A DNA stretch of 64,000 bases from positions 93,238 to 157,237 of the forward strand of contig CAMDLP010000001.1 of the NCBI GenBank assembly GCA_945901795.1. The letters run 5' to 3'. Source of the DNA: Akkermansia muciniphila. Lineage in GTDB: Bacteria; Verrucomicrobiota; Verrucomicrobiia; Verrucomicrobiales; Akkermansiaceae. The position numbers were made by a program, and so were the translations under genes. Shown here one piece after another: positions 9,249-18,262 of this stretch; position 1 is the first letter of the stretch, and every line of letters begins with the position of its first letter. The notes beneath the pieces are model-generated. The model had not been told where the DNA came from. It made no database searches and saw only the letters and a list, made by a program, of their open reading frames with translations.

Positions 9249-9334
9249 GAGTTGAAAGTTGAAAGTTGAGAGTTGATAGGAAGAACCGGATTGACCAATC
9301 TTCCTCTTTCCATCAACCATCAACCATCAACTTC
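9249..9334. repeat. Short GTTGAAA / ATCAACC tandem repeats
   Basis: The spacer before the HD exonuclease gene holds three to four copies of a GTTGA(A/G)A unit (9249-9276) and, about 35 bases on, three copies of an ATCAACC(A/T) unit (9310-9333). The two blocks are roughly complementary and could pair. They border the IS66 remnant and may be insertion debris. Confidence 0.5.
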
Positions 9335-9340
9335 CTCCCC

Positions 9341-10402
9341 GTGAGCCCCATCACCATCGCAGCCGTCAAAGAACAAGCCGGTGAAATCCCCATCGTCGCC
9401 GCGATCCACGCCCAGCTCCAGTCGCGCAACGCCCGCACCACCAAGGGCGGCAAGCCCTATCTGGAACTCGTCTTCGCCGACGCCACCGGACATTTCTCCC
9501 TGAAAATCTGGTCGGACTCACTGATCTACGACGCCGCGGAAAAACTCGCCGACAACACCATCGTCCGCCTCGAAGGCGAGTGGACGCAGAACCAATACGG
9601 CGTCAATCCGAACCACCTCACGTGGCATCCCCTCGACGACACCGCCATCGCCAACTTCCTCGCCGGAGACCCGGTCACCCGCGAAAAACAAGAGCGCGAC
9701 TACGCCGACATCCAGCGCCTCTGCGCGTCGATCACCGACCCGCGGCTGCGCGGGCTTTGCGCGCATTTCCTCCAGCAAATGGGCGACCGCTTCCGCCGCA
9801 CGGCCGCAGCGAAAAAGAACCACCACGCCCGCCGCGGCGGCCTTGTCGAGCACGTCGCCCAGATGATGCGCTCGGCCGCCGCGCTGTGCCCGGTCTATCC
9901 CGAACTCAACCGCGACCTAATTCTAACCGGCGTGCTCTTCCACGACTGCGGGAAGCTCTGGGAGAACTCTTATCCGGAAGACGGCTTCGGCCAGATCCAC
10001 AGCATCCATGGCGAGATGTTAGGTCACATCCCGCTCGGCATCGAGCTGGTCAATAAGCTCTGGAACGACCTCCTCGCCAGCCCGGAAGCGGAAGCATGGA
10101 AGACGCTCAAGCCATCCACCGAGATGACCCGCCTCCACCTGCTCCATCTGATAGGAAGCCACCACGGGCAGTATGAATTCGGCTCGCCCGTGCTGCCGCG
10201 CACGCCGGAGGCATTCGCGCTCCACTACATTGACAACCTCGACGCGAAGATGGAAATGCTCCGCGACGCCTATTCGCAAGCCACCGAGATCGCCCCCGGC
10301 ATCTACGACCGCGTCTTCCCGCTGCCGACCAATCTGGTGCGGCCGCTGTCCACCTTCATCCCGCCGCCACCCGCGCCGGAGAATGATACCGGAGCAGACT
10401 GA
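9341..10402 (+). CDS. YhaM-like OB-fold/HD-domain 3'-5' exonuclease
   Basis: Protein of 353 aa. Residues 10-95 form an OB-fold nucleic-acid-binding domain (KPYLELVFADATGHFSLKIW), and residues 130-310 form an HD metal-dependent phosphohydrolase domain with HHARRGGLVEHV, the HD pair in GVLFHDCGKLWE, and SHHGQYEFGSPV. This layout is that of Bacillus YhaM/CbfA 3'-5' exoribonuclease, which also acts on single-stranded DNA. GTG 9341 is chosen since the OB fold follows directly; the frame upstream is repeat sequence. The tail is Pro-rich (PPPPAPE). The exonuclease activity is by family analogy. Confidence 0.8.
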   Translation: MSPITIAAVKEQAGEIPIVAAIHAQLQSRNARTTKGGKPYLELVFADATGHFSLKIWSDSLIYDAAEKLADNTIVRLEGEWTQNQYGVNPNHLTWHPLDDTAIANFLAGDPVTREKQERDYADIQRLCASITDPRLRGLCAHFLQQMGDRFRRTAAAKKNHHARRGGLVEHVAQMMRSAAALCPVYPELNRDLILTGVLFHDCGKLWENSYPEDGFGQIHSIHGEMLGHIPLGIELVNKLWNDLLASPEAEAWKTLKPSTEMTRLHLLHLIGSHHGQYEFGSPVLPRTPEAFALHYIDNLDAKMEMLRDAYSQATEIAPGIYDRVFPLPTNLVRPLSTFIPPPPAPENDTGAD

Positions 10403-10649
10403 GCAACGTGGCGGCGATCACCGGTCGCCGCGAGTCGTCTTCACCGGAGGTGTCCACGGAACGCTGCAACTCCTGTGGAGCCACGACACTCCTGTCGTGG
10501 ATGCGGATGGAAAGCCTTTGGGGAAGAGCTTCGCGCATTTCAAAGACCCCGCATCCGCCCGCACCACAGGAGTGTGGCACCTCAGTAGTGGGTGCCTCCT
10601 CAGGTGACTCAAGGTCGTTGCGAAGGCCGAAGCGATCGTTGCGGGACCC
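10403..10649. repeat. Intergenic region with palindromic hairpins
   Basis: The 247 bases between the convergent HD exonuclease and M3 peptidase genes contain no convincing gene. They hold a perfect 8-bp hairpin with CTCC loop (10481-10500, arm CCACGACA), a 5-bp hairpin with GGAG loop (10564-10577), which is the same kind of unit in opposite orientation, and a further GGCACC...GGTGCC repeat (10576-10596). They may act as bidirectional transcript ends or be REP-like mobile repeats. Confidence 0.55.
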
Positions 10650-12740
10650 TCAAGCCAGCATCGGCTCGGCGAGACCGGCGCGGACTAGCAGGGGCTCCAG
10701 TTCCGGATCGCGGCCCATGAAGCGGCGGTAGAGTTCGTCCGGGGCGACGGAGTTTCCCTTGCTGAGGATGTGCTCGCGGAAGGCCATGCCGGTGTCGGGA
10801 TTGAGAACGCCTTCCTGCTGGAAACGGGTGAAGGCGTCGGCGTCGAGAACCTCCGCCCACTTGTAGGAATAGTAGCCCGCGGCGTAGCCGGTGGGGCTGC
10901 TGAAAAGGTGGCTGAAGCGCCGCATCATCGAGGGCGACTGGGTCTTGAGCGGCGCGAGGTAGTCGGCCAGCACTTCGCGGTCCACGGCGTCGAGATCTTT
11001 CCCGAGGAAATCCGCCAGACGGGTGTGGAGTTCCAGATCGAGCTTGGCGAGGGCGAGCTGGCGCATGAAGGCGGAGGCGCTCAGGTAGTTTTTCGCGGCG
11101 ATCATCTTCATGAAAAGAGCCTCCGGGATCGCCCCGCCGGTCTCGAAGTGGCGCGCGAAGAGATCGAGCGACTCGCGGTCCCAACAGAAATTCTCCATGA
11201 TCTGCGAGGGCAGCTCGACGAAATCCCACGGCACGTTCGTGCCGGACAGGGATTTGACGTCTACCTGGCTGAGCAAGCCGTGGAGTAGGTGGCCGAACTC
11301 GTGGAAAATCGTCTCGACCTCGCTGTGGGTCAGGAGCGCGGGCTTGCCGTCCACCGGCGGGCTCATGTTGCCGATGATCAGTCCGAGGTGCGGCTCGCCG
11401 GGCGCGCCGGTGTGCAGCGAGTTCATCCACGCGCCGCCACGCTTCGACTCGCGCGGGTGCCAGTCGGCATAAAACGAACCGAGGTGGGCGGCGGTCTTCG
11501 AGTCGTGGATCTCGTAAAAGGCGCACTCCGGATGCCAGACTTCCACGACGCCCTCCGGCAGCGTGGCGGGTCCGCCGCCGGGTTGATAGAAGACGGTCTT
11601 GAGCTGGCGGATGGTGATGCCGAAAAGCCGCGAGGCGATTTCAAACATGCCGGCCATCACGCCGTCCACCGGGAAATAAGGGCGCAGCGCCTCCTCGTCG
11701 AAGTCGTAGTTCTCCTGGCGTTGTTTCTCCGCCCAGTAGGCGGTTTCCCACGGCTCGAGCGGGCCGACGGGCTGGCCGGATTTCGCGGCCTTGTATTGGG
11801 CGAGCTGTTTGTGCTCTGCCAGAAACGACGGATGAATGCGGGCGTGGAGATTCTCGATGAAGCCGAGCGCGGTGCCGCCGTCTTTCGCCATGCGGCGGAG
11901 TAGTGTTAGATCGGCGAAATGCTCGTGGCCGAGGATGCCGGCCTTTTCGTGGCGGAGGCTGAGGATCTGCCAGACAAGCGTGGTGTTGTCGAACTCGCCG
12001 GCGGCCCCGACTTTCGAGGACGCCTCCCAGACCTGGCGGCGGATCGCGTCGTCGTGCAGGTGCTGCATGATCGGGAACATCGACGGGAACTGGAGGGTGA
12101 AACGCCAGGCCGGCGTCTCGTGGCCCTTGGCGCGGGCGTTAGAGGCCGCGCCGGCGATGGCGGATTCCGGCAGACCGGCGAGCTTCGCCTCGTCGGTGAT
12201 GACGAGCTCCCAAGCGTTGGTCGAGTCGAGGACGTGCTCGGAATACTCCTTGGTGATCTTGGAAAGCTCGGCCTCGATGGCGGCGATGCGTTCCTTTTGG
12301 GCGGCGGGAAGATCCGCTCCGGAGTTGCGGAAGTCCGCTAGGGTTTCCTCGACGAAACGCCGCTGGACCGCGGGCAGCATGGCGATTTCCGCGCTGCCAC
12401 CCACCGCCTTGATCACCGCCCACAAGCGGTCGTTGAGGGCGAGCGACGAATAGAAATCGGTGACCTCCGGCAGCATCTTGCCGAGTGCCTCGCGCTGGGC
12501 GGGCGAGTCGCAGACCGAGTCGAGGTGATTGAGCCGGCCCCAGCCGTCATTGAGCGGCTCGGCGGCGTTTTCGAAGGCGAGGAAAGTGGATTCATAGGTC
12601 GCCACCGCGTGATCCTGCGCGCAGATGGCCTCGATGTTTTGCTTCGCGAGAGCAAGCGCGTGGCGGATGTCCGGCTCGACGGCTTCGGGAACGAGCGTGG
12701 ACCAGCGGATTTGAAAATCGGGAGCGAGGAACGGATGCAT
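10650..12740 (-). CDS. prlC: M3 family oligopeptidase A (thimet-like zinc peptidase)
   Basis: Cytoplasmic zinc metallopeptidase of 696 aa, the usual size of PrlC/OpdA (about 680 aa). The zinc-binding HEFGH motif starts at residue 480 (TIFHEFGHLLHGLLS), followed by the third-ligand region (LPSQIMENFCWD), then the C-terminal YYSYKWAEVLDADAF typical of the M3A group. It degrades short peptides, including cleaved signal peptides, after the main proteases have acted. It has no signal peptide. The gene stands alone and is convergent with the HD exonuclease gene. Confidence 0.92.
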   Translation of the reverse strand: MHPFLAPDFQIRWSTLVPEAVEPDIRHALALAKQNIEAICAQDHAVATYESTFLAFENAAEPLNDGWGRLNHLDSVCDSPAQREALGKMLPEVTDFYSSLALNDRLWAVIKAVGGSAEIAMLPAVQRRFVEETLADFRNSGADLPAAQKERIAAIEAELSKITKEYSEHVLDSTNAWELVITDEAKLAGLPESAIAGAASNARAKGHETPAWRFTLQFPSMFPIMQHLHDDAIRRQVWEASSKVGAAGEFDNTTLVWQILSLRHEKAGILGHEHFADLTLLRRMAKDGGTALGFIENLHARIHPSFLAEHKQLAQYKAAKSGQPVGPLEPWETAYWAEKQRQENYDFDEEALRPYFPVDGVMAGMFEIASRLFGITIRQLKTVFYQPGGGPATLPEGVVEVWHPECAFYEIHDSKTAAHLGSFYADWHPRESKRGGAWMNSLHTGAPGEPHLGLIIGNMSPPVDGKPALLTHSEVETIFHEFGHLLHGLLSQVDVKSLSGTNVPWDFVELPSQIMENFCWDRESLDLFARHFETGGAIPEALFMKMIAAKNYLSASAFMRQLALAKLDLELHTRLADFLGKDLDAVDREVLADYLAPLKTQSPSMMRRFSHLFSSPTGYAAGYYSYKWAEVLDADAFTRFQQEGVLNPDTGMAFREHILSKGNSVAPDELYRRFMGRDPELEPLLVRAGLAEPMLA

Positions 12741-12899
12741 GGGTGAAATCAGGGTTATTCAGGATCGCGCATTCTGTCAAAAATTACTTCCCGGCAGAGC
12801 GCCACGCGGGAGCGGGACATGATTTGGCACTCATCCCGCATTCGAATTGGGTCATTGCACGCCCGGCGCAAAGCGGGTTGACTTCATCCAGCTATCACC

Positions 12900-13535
12900 A
12901 TGCCTGCCAAGAAGAAATCCCCTCCCCGGAAAGGCACGGTCCTTTTCATTCCCGAAAAGATCGCCCCGCTCGTCCATGTCCTGCGCCATGAGAAGGTCCT
13001 GCTGGATTCCGATCTCGCGGAGCTTTATGGCGTTCCAACCGGGCGTTTGAACGAGGCTGTGAAACGCAATCTCGACCGCTTCCCGGACGACTTCATGTTC
13101 CAACTCACTGAAGACGAGATGGAAATCTTGACATCGCAAATTGCGACCTCAAAAAATGCGGCGGATTCTTTAAGATCACAATCTGTGACCTTAAACGCCG
13201 ATCAGGAATCTTTAAGGTCGCAATCTGCGACCTTAAAGCGCGGGCAGCACCGGAAATACCTCCCCTACGCCTTCACCGAGCAAGGCGTCGCGATGCTTTC
13301 CAGCGTCCTCCGCTCGCCCCGCGCCGTGGAGGTGAACATCGCCATCATGCGCACCTTCGTCCAACTCCGCCGCCTGATGGACTCCAATGCCCTACTCGCC
13401 GAAAAGATCCAGTCGCTCGAAGCCAAATACGCCGATCACGATCAGCAGTTCCAACTCGTCTTCGACGCCATCCGGCAGCTCATCGCTACGGATGCCGCGC
13501 CGAAACGCGAGATGGGATTTCACGCGGATTCCTAA
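12900..13535 (+). CDS. ORF6N domain protein
   Basis: Protein of 211 aa. Residues 15-100 contain the ORF6N domain (VLLDSDLAELYGVPTGRLNEAVKRN), a putative DNA-binding module of phage and bacterial regulators, followed by the conserved KYLPYAFTEQGVAMLSSVL and a C-terminal coiled-coil region (150-190). Between them, residues about 77-115 are an expanded low-complexity stretch made of three related SQxxT units, encoded by three near-perfect DNA palindromes (13129-13237). Such genes are often carried by mobile elements; no phage genes are nearby. It overlaps the recR stop by 4 bases in convergent orientation. Function is unknown beyond the presumed DNA binding. Confidence 0.85.
   Translation: MPAKKKSPPRKGTVLFIPEKIAPLVHVLRHEKVLLDSDLAELYGVPTGRLNEAVKRNLDRFPDDFMFQLTEDEMEILTSQIATSKNAADSLRSQSVTLNADQESLRSQSATLKRGQHRKYLPYAFTEQGVAMLSSVLRSPRAVEVNIAIMRTFVQLRRLMDSNALLAEKIQSLEAKYADHDQQFQLVFDAIRQLIATDAAPKREMGFHADS
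13129..13237. repeat. Three palindromic repeats within the ORF6N gene
   Basis: Three units about 40 bases apart: an imperfect one at 13129-13153, one with a single mismatch at 13169-13195, and a perfect one at 13211-13237 (12-base arms TTTAAGGTCGCA around ATC). All keep the reading frame and encode variants of LRSQSATL. Confidence 0.8.
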
Positions 13536-14140
13536 ACACTGCGCCGGCCTTGCATCGCGCGCATCAGCGTGAGCTCGTCCGCGTGCTCGAGGCCGCCGCC
13601 CGCGGGCAGGCCTTGGGCGATGCGGGTGAGTCGGCAATTCTGGCCGCGCAGCAGTTCTGCCAGGTAGTTCGCTGTCGCCTCGCCTTCCACATCGGAGCCG
13701 AGCGCGAGGATGACCTCGATTTTCTCCGGCGCGGCCTCGATCCGCCGGACCAGCGGCGGGATGCGCAAGTCCTCGGGCGACACCCGGTCGAGCGGCGAGA
13801 GCTTGCCGCCGAGGCAATGGTAGCGGCCGCGGAACGCGCCGGAGCGCTCGAGCGGCAGGACGTCGGTCGCCTGCTCGACGACGCAAAGAATCTTGTCGTC
13901 GCGCGCCGGGTCGTCGCAGACATCGCAGCCGGCTTCGGTCGCGAAGAACCCGCAAACCGGGCAGGGCCGGACCATCTGCTTCGCCGCTAACAAAGCCCCG
14001 GCGAGCATTGCCGGATCGGCTTTCGGGCTTTGCAGGAGCCACACCGCGATGCGCTCGGCGCTGCGCGGACCGATCCCCGGCAGGCGCTTGAGTTCGCCCA
14101 CCAGTGCTTTGACGGGTTCCGGGAAATCAACGCGCTTCAT
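13532..14140 (-). CDS. recR: Recombination mediator RecR
   Basis: RecR of 202 aa, standard length. It has the N-terminal helix-hairpin-helix (LKRLPGIGPRSAERIA), a four-cysteine zinc finger (CPVCG...CDVC), a Toprim domain (ILCVVEQATDVLPLE, GRYHCLGGKLSPLDRV) and the C-terminal Walker-B-like region (RIAQGLPAGGGLEHAD). With RecF/RecO it loads RecA on SSB-coated gaps. Its start overlaps the end of the downstream-strand neighbour (14127-14594) by 14 bases, so it is probably the last gene of that operon. Confidence 0.95.
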   Translation of the reverse strand: MKRVDFPEPVKALVGELKRLPGIGPRSAERIAVWLLQSPKADPAMLAGALLAAKQMVRPCPVCGFFATEAGCDVCDDPARDDKILCVVEQATDVLPLERSGAFRGRYHCLGGKLSPLDRVSPEDLRIPPLVRRIEAAPEKIEVILALGSDVEGEATANYLAELLRGQNCRLTRIAQGLPAGGGLEHADELTLMRAMQGRRSV

Positions 14141-14594
14141 CGGCTTTTTCAGATAAATTCACCACTTCGTCGCAGACCATCTGGTGGTTTCCCGCATAAA
14201 CCAAGGCGCAGACTCCGGACCAAATCACGGCGATGAATGGCGCGGAAATATCAGGTGCATGCGCTGCCAGCGCCAGCACCGGAGCCCACGCCGCGACCAG
14301 AGCCGCGGTGGTAATCCACAACACGACACGCCGCCAAGTGCCGGCCACGCTGAGAATCGCAAAGGCCAACCCCAAGGCGAACAAGACCACCGCCAGCCAC
14401 ACCGCCCACTCGGGCAAAGCCTTGGGGAAGCTGGCCGGTTTCCCCTGCGACATCCACCTCCCGATCGCCAGATCCACGCGGTCCAGAATGTGGAGCGCGC
14501 TCAGCCCCACGGCGAGCAGGATGGAGAGCGAACCGATGACGGCGGCCGGGACTAACACGTGACCTTCCGGCCGAGGATGTGAGGATTTTCCCAT
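14127..14594 (-). CDS. Small integral membrane protein, unknown function
   Basis: Protein of 155 aa with four predicted membrane helices (about 18-37, 65-85, 88-110, 120-145). I recognise no family. It lies directly after the TIGR03943-type gene: ATG 14594 is 3 bases before that stop, and an alternative GTG at 14600 would overlap it as GTGA. It overlaps recR at its 3' end. The tight spacing suggests the same transcript as the permease pair upstream. Confidence 0.65.
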   Translation of the reverse strand: MGKSSHPRPEGHVLVPAAVIGSLSILLAVGLSALHILDRVDLAIGRWMSQGKPASFPKALPEWAVWLAVVLFALGLAFAILSVAGTWRRVVLWITTAALVAAWAPVLALAAHAPDISAPFIAVIWSGVCALVYAGNHQMVCDEVVNLSEKADEAR

Positions 14595-14596
14595 GG

Positions 14597-15418
14597 TCAC
14601 TTTTTCCGCATGAAACTCTCCTCGTAGGGCGGCTCTGCGGCGAGCACGCGATCAACGGTCAGCACTGGTTGGATGACGCCCTCTTCCAACGGAAAGCGCA
14701 TGGTGCCGGCGACTTTCACCCAGCCGTTTTCGGGAAACTCCGGCGGCGTCTTGCCGAACTCGAGGACGATCGGGATTGCCCGACTGTCGGCGGCGCAGCA
14801 GGTGATGAACAAGCGGTAGAGGCGCTTACGCGAGCCGTGCGGATTGCGGATTTTCTCGTCAATCCAGCGGCCTTCGGTTTCCACCTTGAGGCCGTCGAGC
14901 AAGCCCTGCATTTCGCGGTCGCCGCTGGAGAAGAACAACTCCATCAGGTTGAACTCGAGAAATCCGTCCGGTGTCTTGCGGTGGCTTTTCTCGATCTCCT
15001 CACGGGTCAGCGCGGGCAGCGACGAGGCGAGAAACGGCAAGGAAACCGCCGAGGGCGCGTCGTAGAGGCCCTTTCGCGAGAGGGCTGCGGCGGAGTATTC
15101 GTCCTTGGTCCAGACGACTGATAGAACAACCGGAACGATCATCAGCAGCACCGCGGTGAGCGGGTGCATGTCGCCGCTTTCGTGGTCGTGCGGGTCCTCC
15201 TCGCCGCTGTGGTCGTGGCAGCAACCGGCCTGTTGCCCCGCGGTGAGCAGGTTGAAAAGCCCGAGCACCGCAAGCCCCAGCCCGCCCGCGAAGGAAATGA
15301 TTCGGAAGTCCGGTGCGAGGTATTTGGTGATCCGCCCGCTGGCGTAGAAATACAACAGCACCGCGCTCCAGACGAGCACCGCGAGGGAGAACAGGATGCG
15401 CCGGTTGCGGGAATTCAT
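14597..15418 (-). CDS. TIGR03943 / UPF0703-like putative permease partner
   Basis: Protein of 273 aa. The N-terminus has two membrane helices (about 8-26 and 38-58), then a His/Asp-rich segment (CCHDHSGEEDPHDHESGD), another helix, and a large soluble C-terminal domain (about 120-270) with the Cys pair in FITCCAADSRAIP. This layout is that of the TIGR03943 family, whose genes sit next to UPF0718 permease genes (B. subtilis YcgQ with YcgR). The His-rich loop suggests metal binding. ATG 15418 overlaps the permease stop (ATGA), so the two are coupled. Confidence 0.8.
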   Translation of the reverse strand: MNSRNRRILFSLAVLVWSAVLLYFYASGRITKYLAPDFRIISFAGGLGLAVLGLFNLLTAGQQAGCCHDHSGEEDPHDHESGDMHPLTAVLLMIVPVVLSVVWTKDEYSAAALSRKGLYDAPSAVSLPFLASSLPALTREEIEKSHRKTPDGFLEFNLMELFFSSGDREMQGLLDGLKVETEGRWIDEKIRNPHGSRKRLYRLFITCCAADSRAIPIVLEFGKTPPEFPENGWVKVAGTMRFPLEEGVIQPVLTVDRVLAAEPPYEESFMRKK

Positions 15419-16374
15419 TTCGCTGCGAACACGAGTTGTTGCCAGTAGATCGAGATCCCGCCAATGGCGAGAAAGAGCCCGATGGCGAGAAGGACGATGA
15501 ACCGCTTGCGCAATACCGTTTGATAGAGAAAGAGCAGTTTCACATCCATCATCGGGCCGAAGGTGAGGAAGGCGAGTTTCGCGCCCCATGAGAATTTATC
15601 CAGAGTCGCGGCGATGAACGCGTCCGAGGTGCTGCACAGGCTGAGGATGAACGCGAGGGCCATCAGCGCCGCCGGCGCGGCGGTCGGGTTTTTCGCGAGG
15701 CTGTCGAGCCATTGCGCGCCGGGGGCGATGCCGGTGTTGAACAGCGCGGTGATCGACACGCCGATGGCGAAATAGACGGCGACGTCCACGAAGTCCTTCA
15801 TCGCCGAGCAGAAGGCGGCGACCAAGCGGTTGTCCTCCGCGGGCTTGTCGTGCGAATGATCGTGGTTGCAGCAGGAATGATCGTGGGCGGCTTTTGCCTC
15901 GTCCTTCTCCAGGCCTTCTACCAGCTTCGCCTTCAGCACCGAGGCGAGCGGGAGTTTCGAGACGATCATGCCGACCGCCACCGCGATGAGAAAACCTAGC
16001 AGCAGCCGCGAGCAGGTCATCATCGCGGCACCTTGGCCTTGGAAGGCTTTCCACGTGCTCAGCGCGGTGATGGGATTCACGATCGGCGCGGCGAGCATGT
16101 AAGTCAGCGCGCAGGAGACGGGCAGGCCTTTTTTCACCAGCCGCCGGATGACCGGGACCACCGCACATTCGCAAACGGGGAACACCGCGCCTAGCAGCCC
16201 GGCGCTCAGCACCGCGAAAAATTTGTTTCTCGGCAGGAAGCGGTCCATCATCCCCGCCGGCAGGTAAATGTCGATGAATCCGCTGATCAGCGTGCCCAGT
16301 AAAATGAACGGCACGCCTTCGAAAAGGATGCTCAGGAACGCGAGCGCAAAGTCCTGCTGGGAATCGGGCGACAT
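15415..16374 (-). CDS. UPF0718/DUF318 permease
   Basis: Integral membrane protein of 319 aa with eight to nine helices. The family motif FPVCECAVVPVIRRL carries two cysteines, followed by GLPVSCALTYMLAAPIVNP. A cytoplasmic or periplasmic loop has a metal-binding-type cluster (HDHSCCNHDHSHD). Relatives include ArsP (organoarsenical export) and the YcgR/YraQ group. Paired with a TIGR03943 protein that also has a His-rich loop, a transition-metal substrate is the best guess. ATG 16374 is preferred over TTG 16410. No metalloregulator gene or clear operator is visible upstream. Confidence 0.82.
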   Translation of the reverse strand: MSPDSQQDFALAFLSILFEGVPFILLGTLISGFIDIYLPAGMMDRFLPRNKFFAVLSAGLLGAVFPVCECAVVPVIRRLVKKGLPVSCALTYMLAAPIVNPITALSTWKAFQGQGAAMMTCSRLLLGFLIAVAVGMIVSKLPLASVLKAKLVEGLEKDEAKAAHDHSCCNHDHSHDKPAEDNRLVAAFCSAMKDFVDVAVYFAIGVSITALFNTGIAPGAQWLDSLAKNPTAAPAALMALAFILSLCSTSDAFIAATLDKFSWGAKLAFLTFGPMMDVKLLFLYQTVLRKRFIVLLAIGLFLAIGGISIYWQQLVFAAK

Positions 16375-16435
16375 CGCCGCAAGGAAACGCCGCCAACCCA
16401 CTCGTGTCAACCGGCGGGCGTTGCGTGCCCGAACT

Positions 16436-18247
16436 TCAATGCGCCGGGCCTTGGTGCTCTTGGATGTATTCCTGCTTGAGGCCGAGTGCCTCGGGGGCGT
16501 GGAGCACGAGCATTTTCATCCGCACGTCCTTGGGCACGCTGGCGCGGGTGGCCTTGGAGACGACGACCATGAGGAGGATCGCCAGCGGCACGGTCCAGAT
16601 CGCGGGTTGCTCGCAGAGGATGCGGAGCAGCGGATGCGCGGCCCAGAAATCATTGAGCGGGGCGAAGCCGGAGAAGATCTTGCCCATCGCGCCCTTGTCG
16701 AGCGAGAGGTTGCTGACATTCGTCGCGGTGGCCGCGAAGAGCGCGCAGAGCCCGCCGGTTAGCATCCCGGCGGCCGCGCCTTTCATGGTCATCCCGCGCC
16801 ACCAGACGCTCATGAACAACAGCGGGAAATAACTGGCGGCGGCGATGGCGAAGGCCTGGCCGACCATGAAGTTGATTTCCAACGGCTCGACGAAGCAGCC
16901 GAGGACCACGGAAATACTGCCGATGAGCACCGCGCACCATTTGAACATTCTCATGCGCTCGGCGGGCGTGGAGTTAGGACGGAGCATCCGGCCATAAACG
17001 TCGTGGGCGAGCGCGCCGGTCATGGAAACTAGCAGGCCGGAGAAGGTGCTCATAAAGGCGGCGAAGGCACCCGCACAAGTGATGCCGCTGAGGATCGAGC
17101 CGATGATGCCATATTTCTCGGAGATCAAAGTGGGAAGGCGGAGGACCACCGCGTCGGTGCCTTTGACCCCGGCGAGTCCGGTGTAGAGCTCGGGCATTAG
17201 ATTTCTACCCAGCACGCCGAAGATCGGCGGGAAAACATAGAACACGCCGATGAGAATCATCACCCACATGGTCGTCTTTTTGGCGGCGACGCCGTCCGGG
17301 TTGGTGTAGAAACGGACGAGGATGTGCGGCAGGCCGGCGGTGCCGCAGACGAGCGCGACGATGAGCGAGAAGGTGTAGATGAGCGAAAACGGCTTCTCGT
17401 TTTTCGCGAGGAACGACGCGCGTTCTTCGGCCGGGAGCGCGGCGGCGGCGGACTTCACGGCCTTGGTGGTGAGCGGGCCGAAGGGCGCGAGCCAAGCGTT
17501 GTCCTTGGGGGCCTTTTCCGGCAGGGCTTTGCGCTGCATCTCCGCAGGATCGGCGGGCTGGACGATGGCGGGCTTCGAGGCGGCTTCGGCGGCGGATTGG
17601 TTCAGCGAGAGATTTTTCCCGTAGCCGCCATAGACGGATAGAAGAACGAAAACCGGCGTGGAAATGGCGAACATTTTAATCCAATACTGGACCGCTTGAA
17701 TCAGGGTGATGCCCTTCATCCCGCCGAGCGCGACATTCAGAGTGATGACCGCGCCGACGACGACCACGCCGACCCAATACGGCAGACCTGGCAGAATGTA
17801 GGAGAGCGCCGTGCCCGCGCCTTTCATCTGCGGCATCGTGTAAAAGAAGCCGATGAAGAGCACGAAGCACACCGCGATGCGGCGGAACAAGGGCGAGTCG
17901 AAGCGGCCTTCGGCGAAATCCGGGATCGTGTAAGCGCCGAATCTCCGCAGCGGACCGGCGATGAACAGCAGCAGGAACAGATAGCCGCACGCATAACAGA
18001 CCGGATACCAGAGCGCGTCGTAGCCGGACGACATCACCATCCCGGCGATGCCCATGAAGCTCGCAGCGCTGAGGTATTCACCCGAGATGGCGGAAGCGTT
18101 CCAGCCGACGGAGACCGAGCGGCCGGCGACGAAAAAGTCCGAGGCGGATTTCGAAGTCTTTGAAGAACGGAAGCCCATCCACAGCGTGACGGCGACGGTG
18201 ATGCCGGCGAAGGCAAGAATCCAGGGATCAATTTGTGAGAAATTCAC
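16436..18247 (-). CDS. actP: Cation/acetate symporter
   Basis: Sodium:solute symporter of 603 aa in the ActP branch. The N-terminal signature SASDFFVAGRSVSVGWNASAISGEY and GMKGITLIQAVQYW are typical, with 13 or so membrane helices. Unlike E. coli ActP (549 aa), it has an insertion of about 70 residues between helices (about 210-280, rich in Ala/Pro/Lys), a feature of the longer ActP-like symporters. It takes up acetate and other short monocarboxylates. The start is GTG 18247. It lies 15 bases after the DUF485 gene, its usual operon partner. Confidence 0.9.
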   Translation of the reverse strand: MNFSQIDPWILAFAGITVAVTLWMGFRSSKTSKSASDFFVAGRSVSVGWNASAISGEYLSAASFMGIAGMVMSSGYDALWYPVCYACGYLFLLLFIAGPLRRFGAYTIPDFAEGRFDSPLFRRIAVCFVLFIGFFYTMPQMKGAGTALSYILPGLPYWVGVVVVGAVITLNVALGGMKGITLIQAVQYWIKMFAISTPVFVLLSVYGGYGKNLSLNQSAAEAASKPAIVQPADPAEMQRKALPEKAPKDNAWLAPFGPLTTKAVKSAAAALPAEERASFLAKNEKPFSLIYTFSLIVALVCGTAGLPHILVRFYTNPDGVAAKKTTMWVMILIGVFYVFPPIFGVLGRNLMPELYTGLAGVKGTDAVVLRLPTLISEKYGIIGSILSGITCAGAFAAFMSTFSGLLVSMTGALAHDVYGRMLRPNSTPAERMRMFKWCAVLIGSISVVLGCFVEPLEINFMVGQAFAIAAASYFPLLFMSVWWRGMTMKGAAAGMLTGGLCALFAATATNVSNLSLDKGAMGKIFSGFAPLNDFWAAHPLLRILCEQPAIWTVPLAILLMVVVSKATRASVPKDVRMKMLVLHAPEALGLKQEYIQEHQGPAH

Positions 18248-18262
18248 GAGTCGTAAAAAATG

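Noticed and set aside
10609..11526. Long Arg-rich open frame on the minus strand within the M3 peptidase gene.
   Set aside because: It is a shadow of prlC in another frame: Arg/Pro-rich, no domain, no independent start context.
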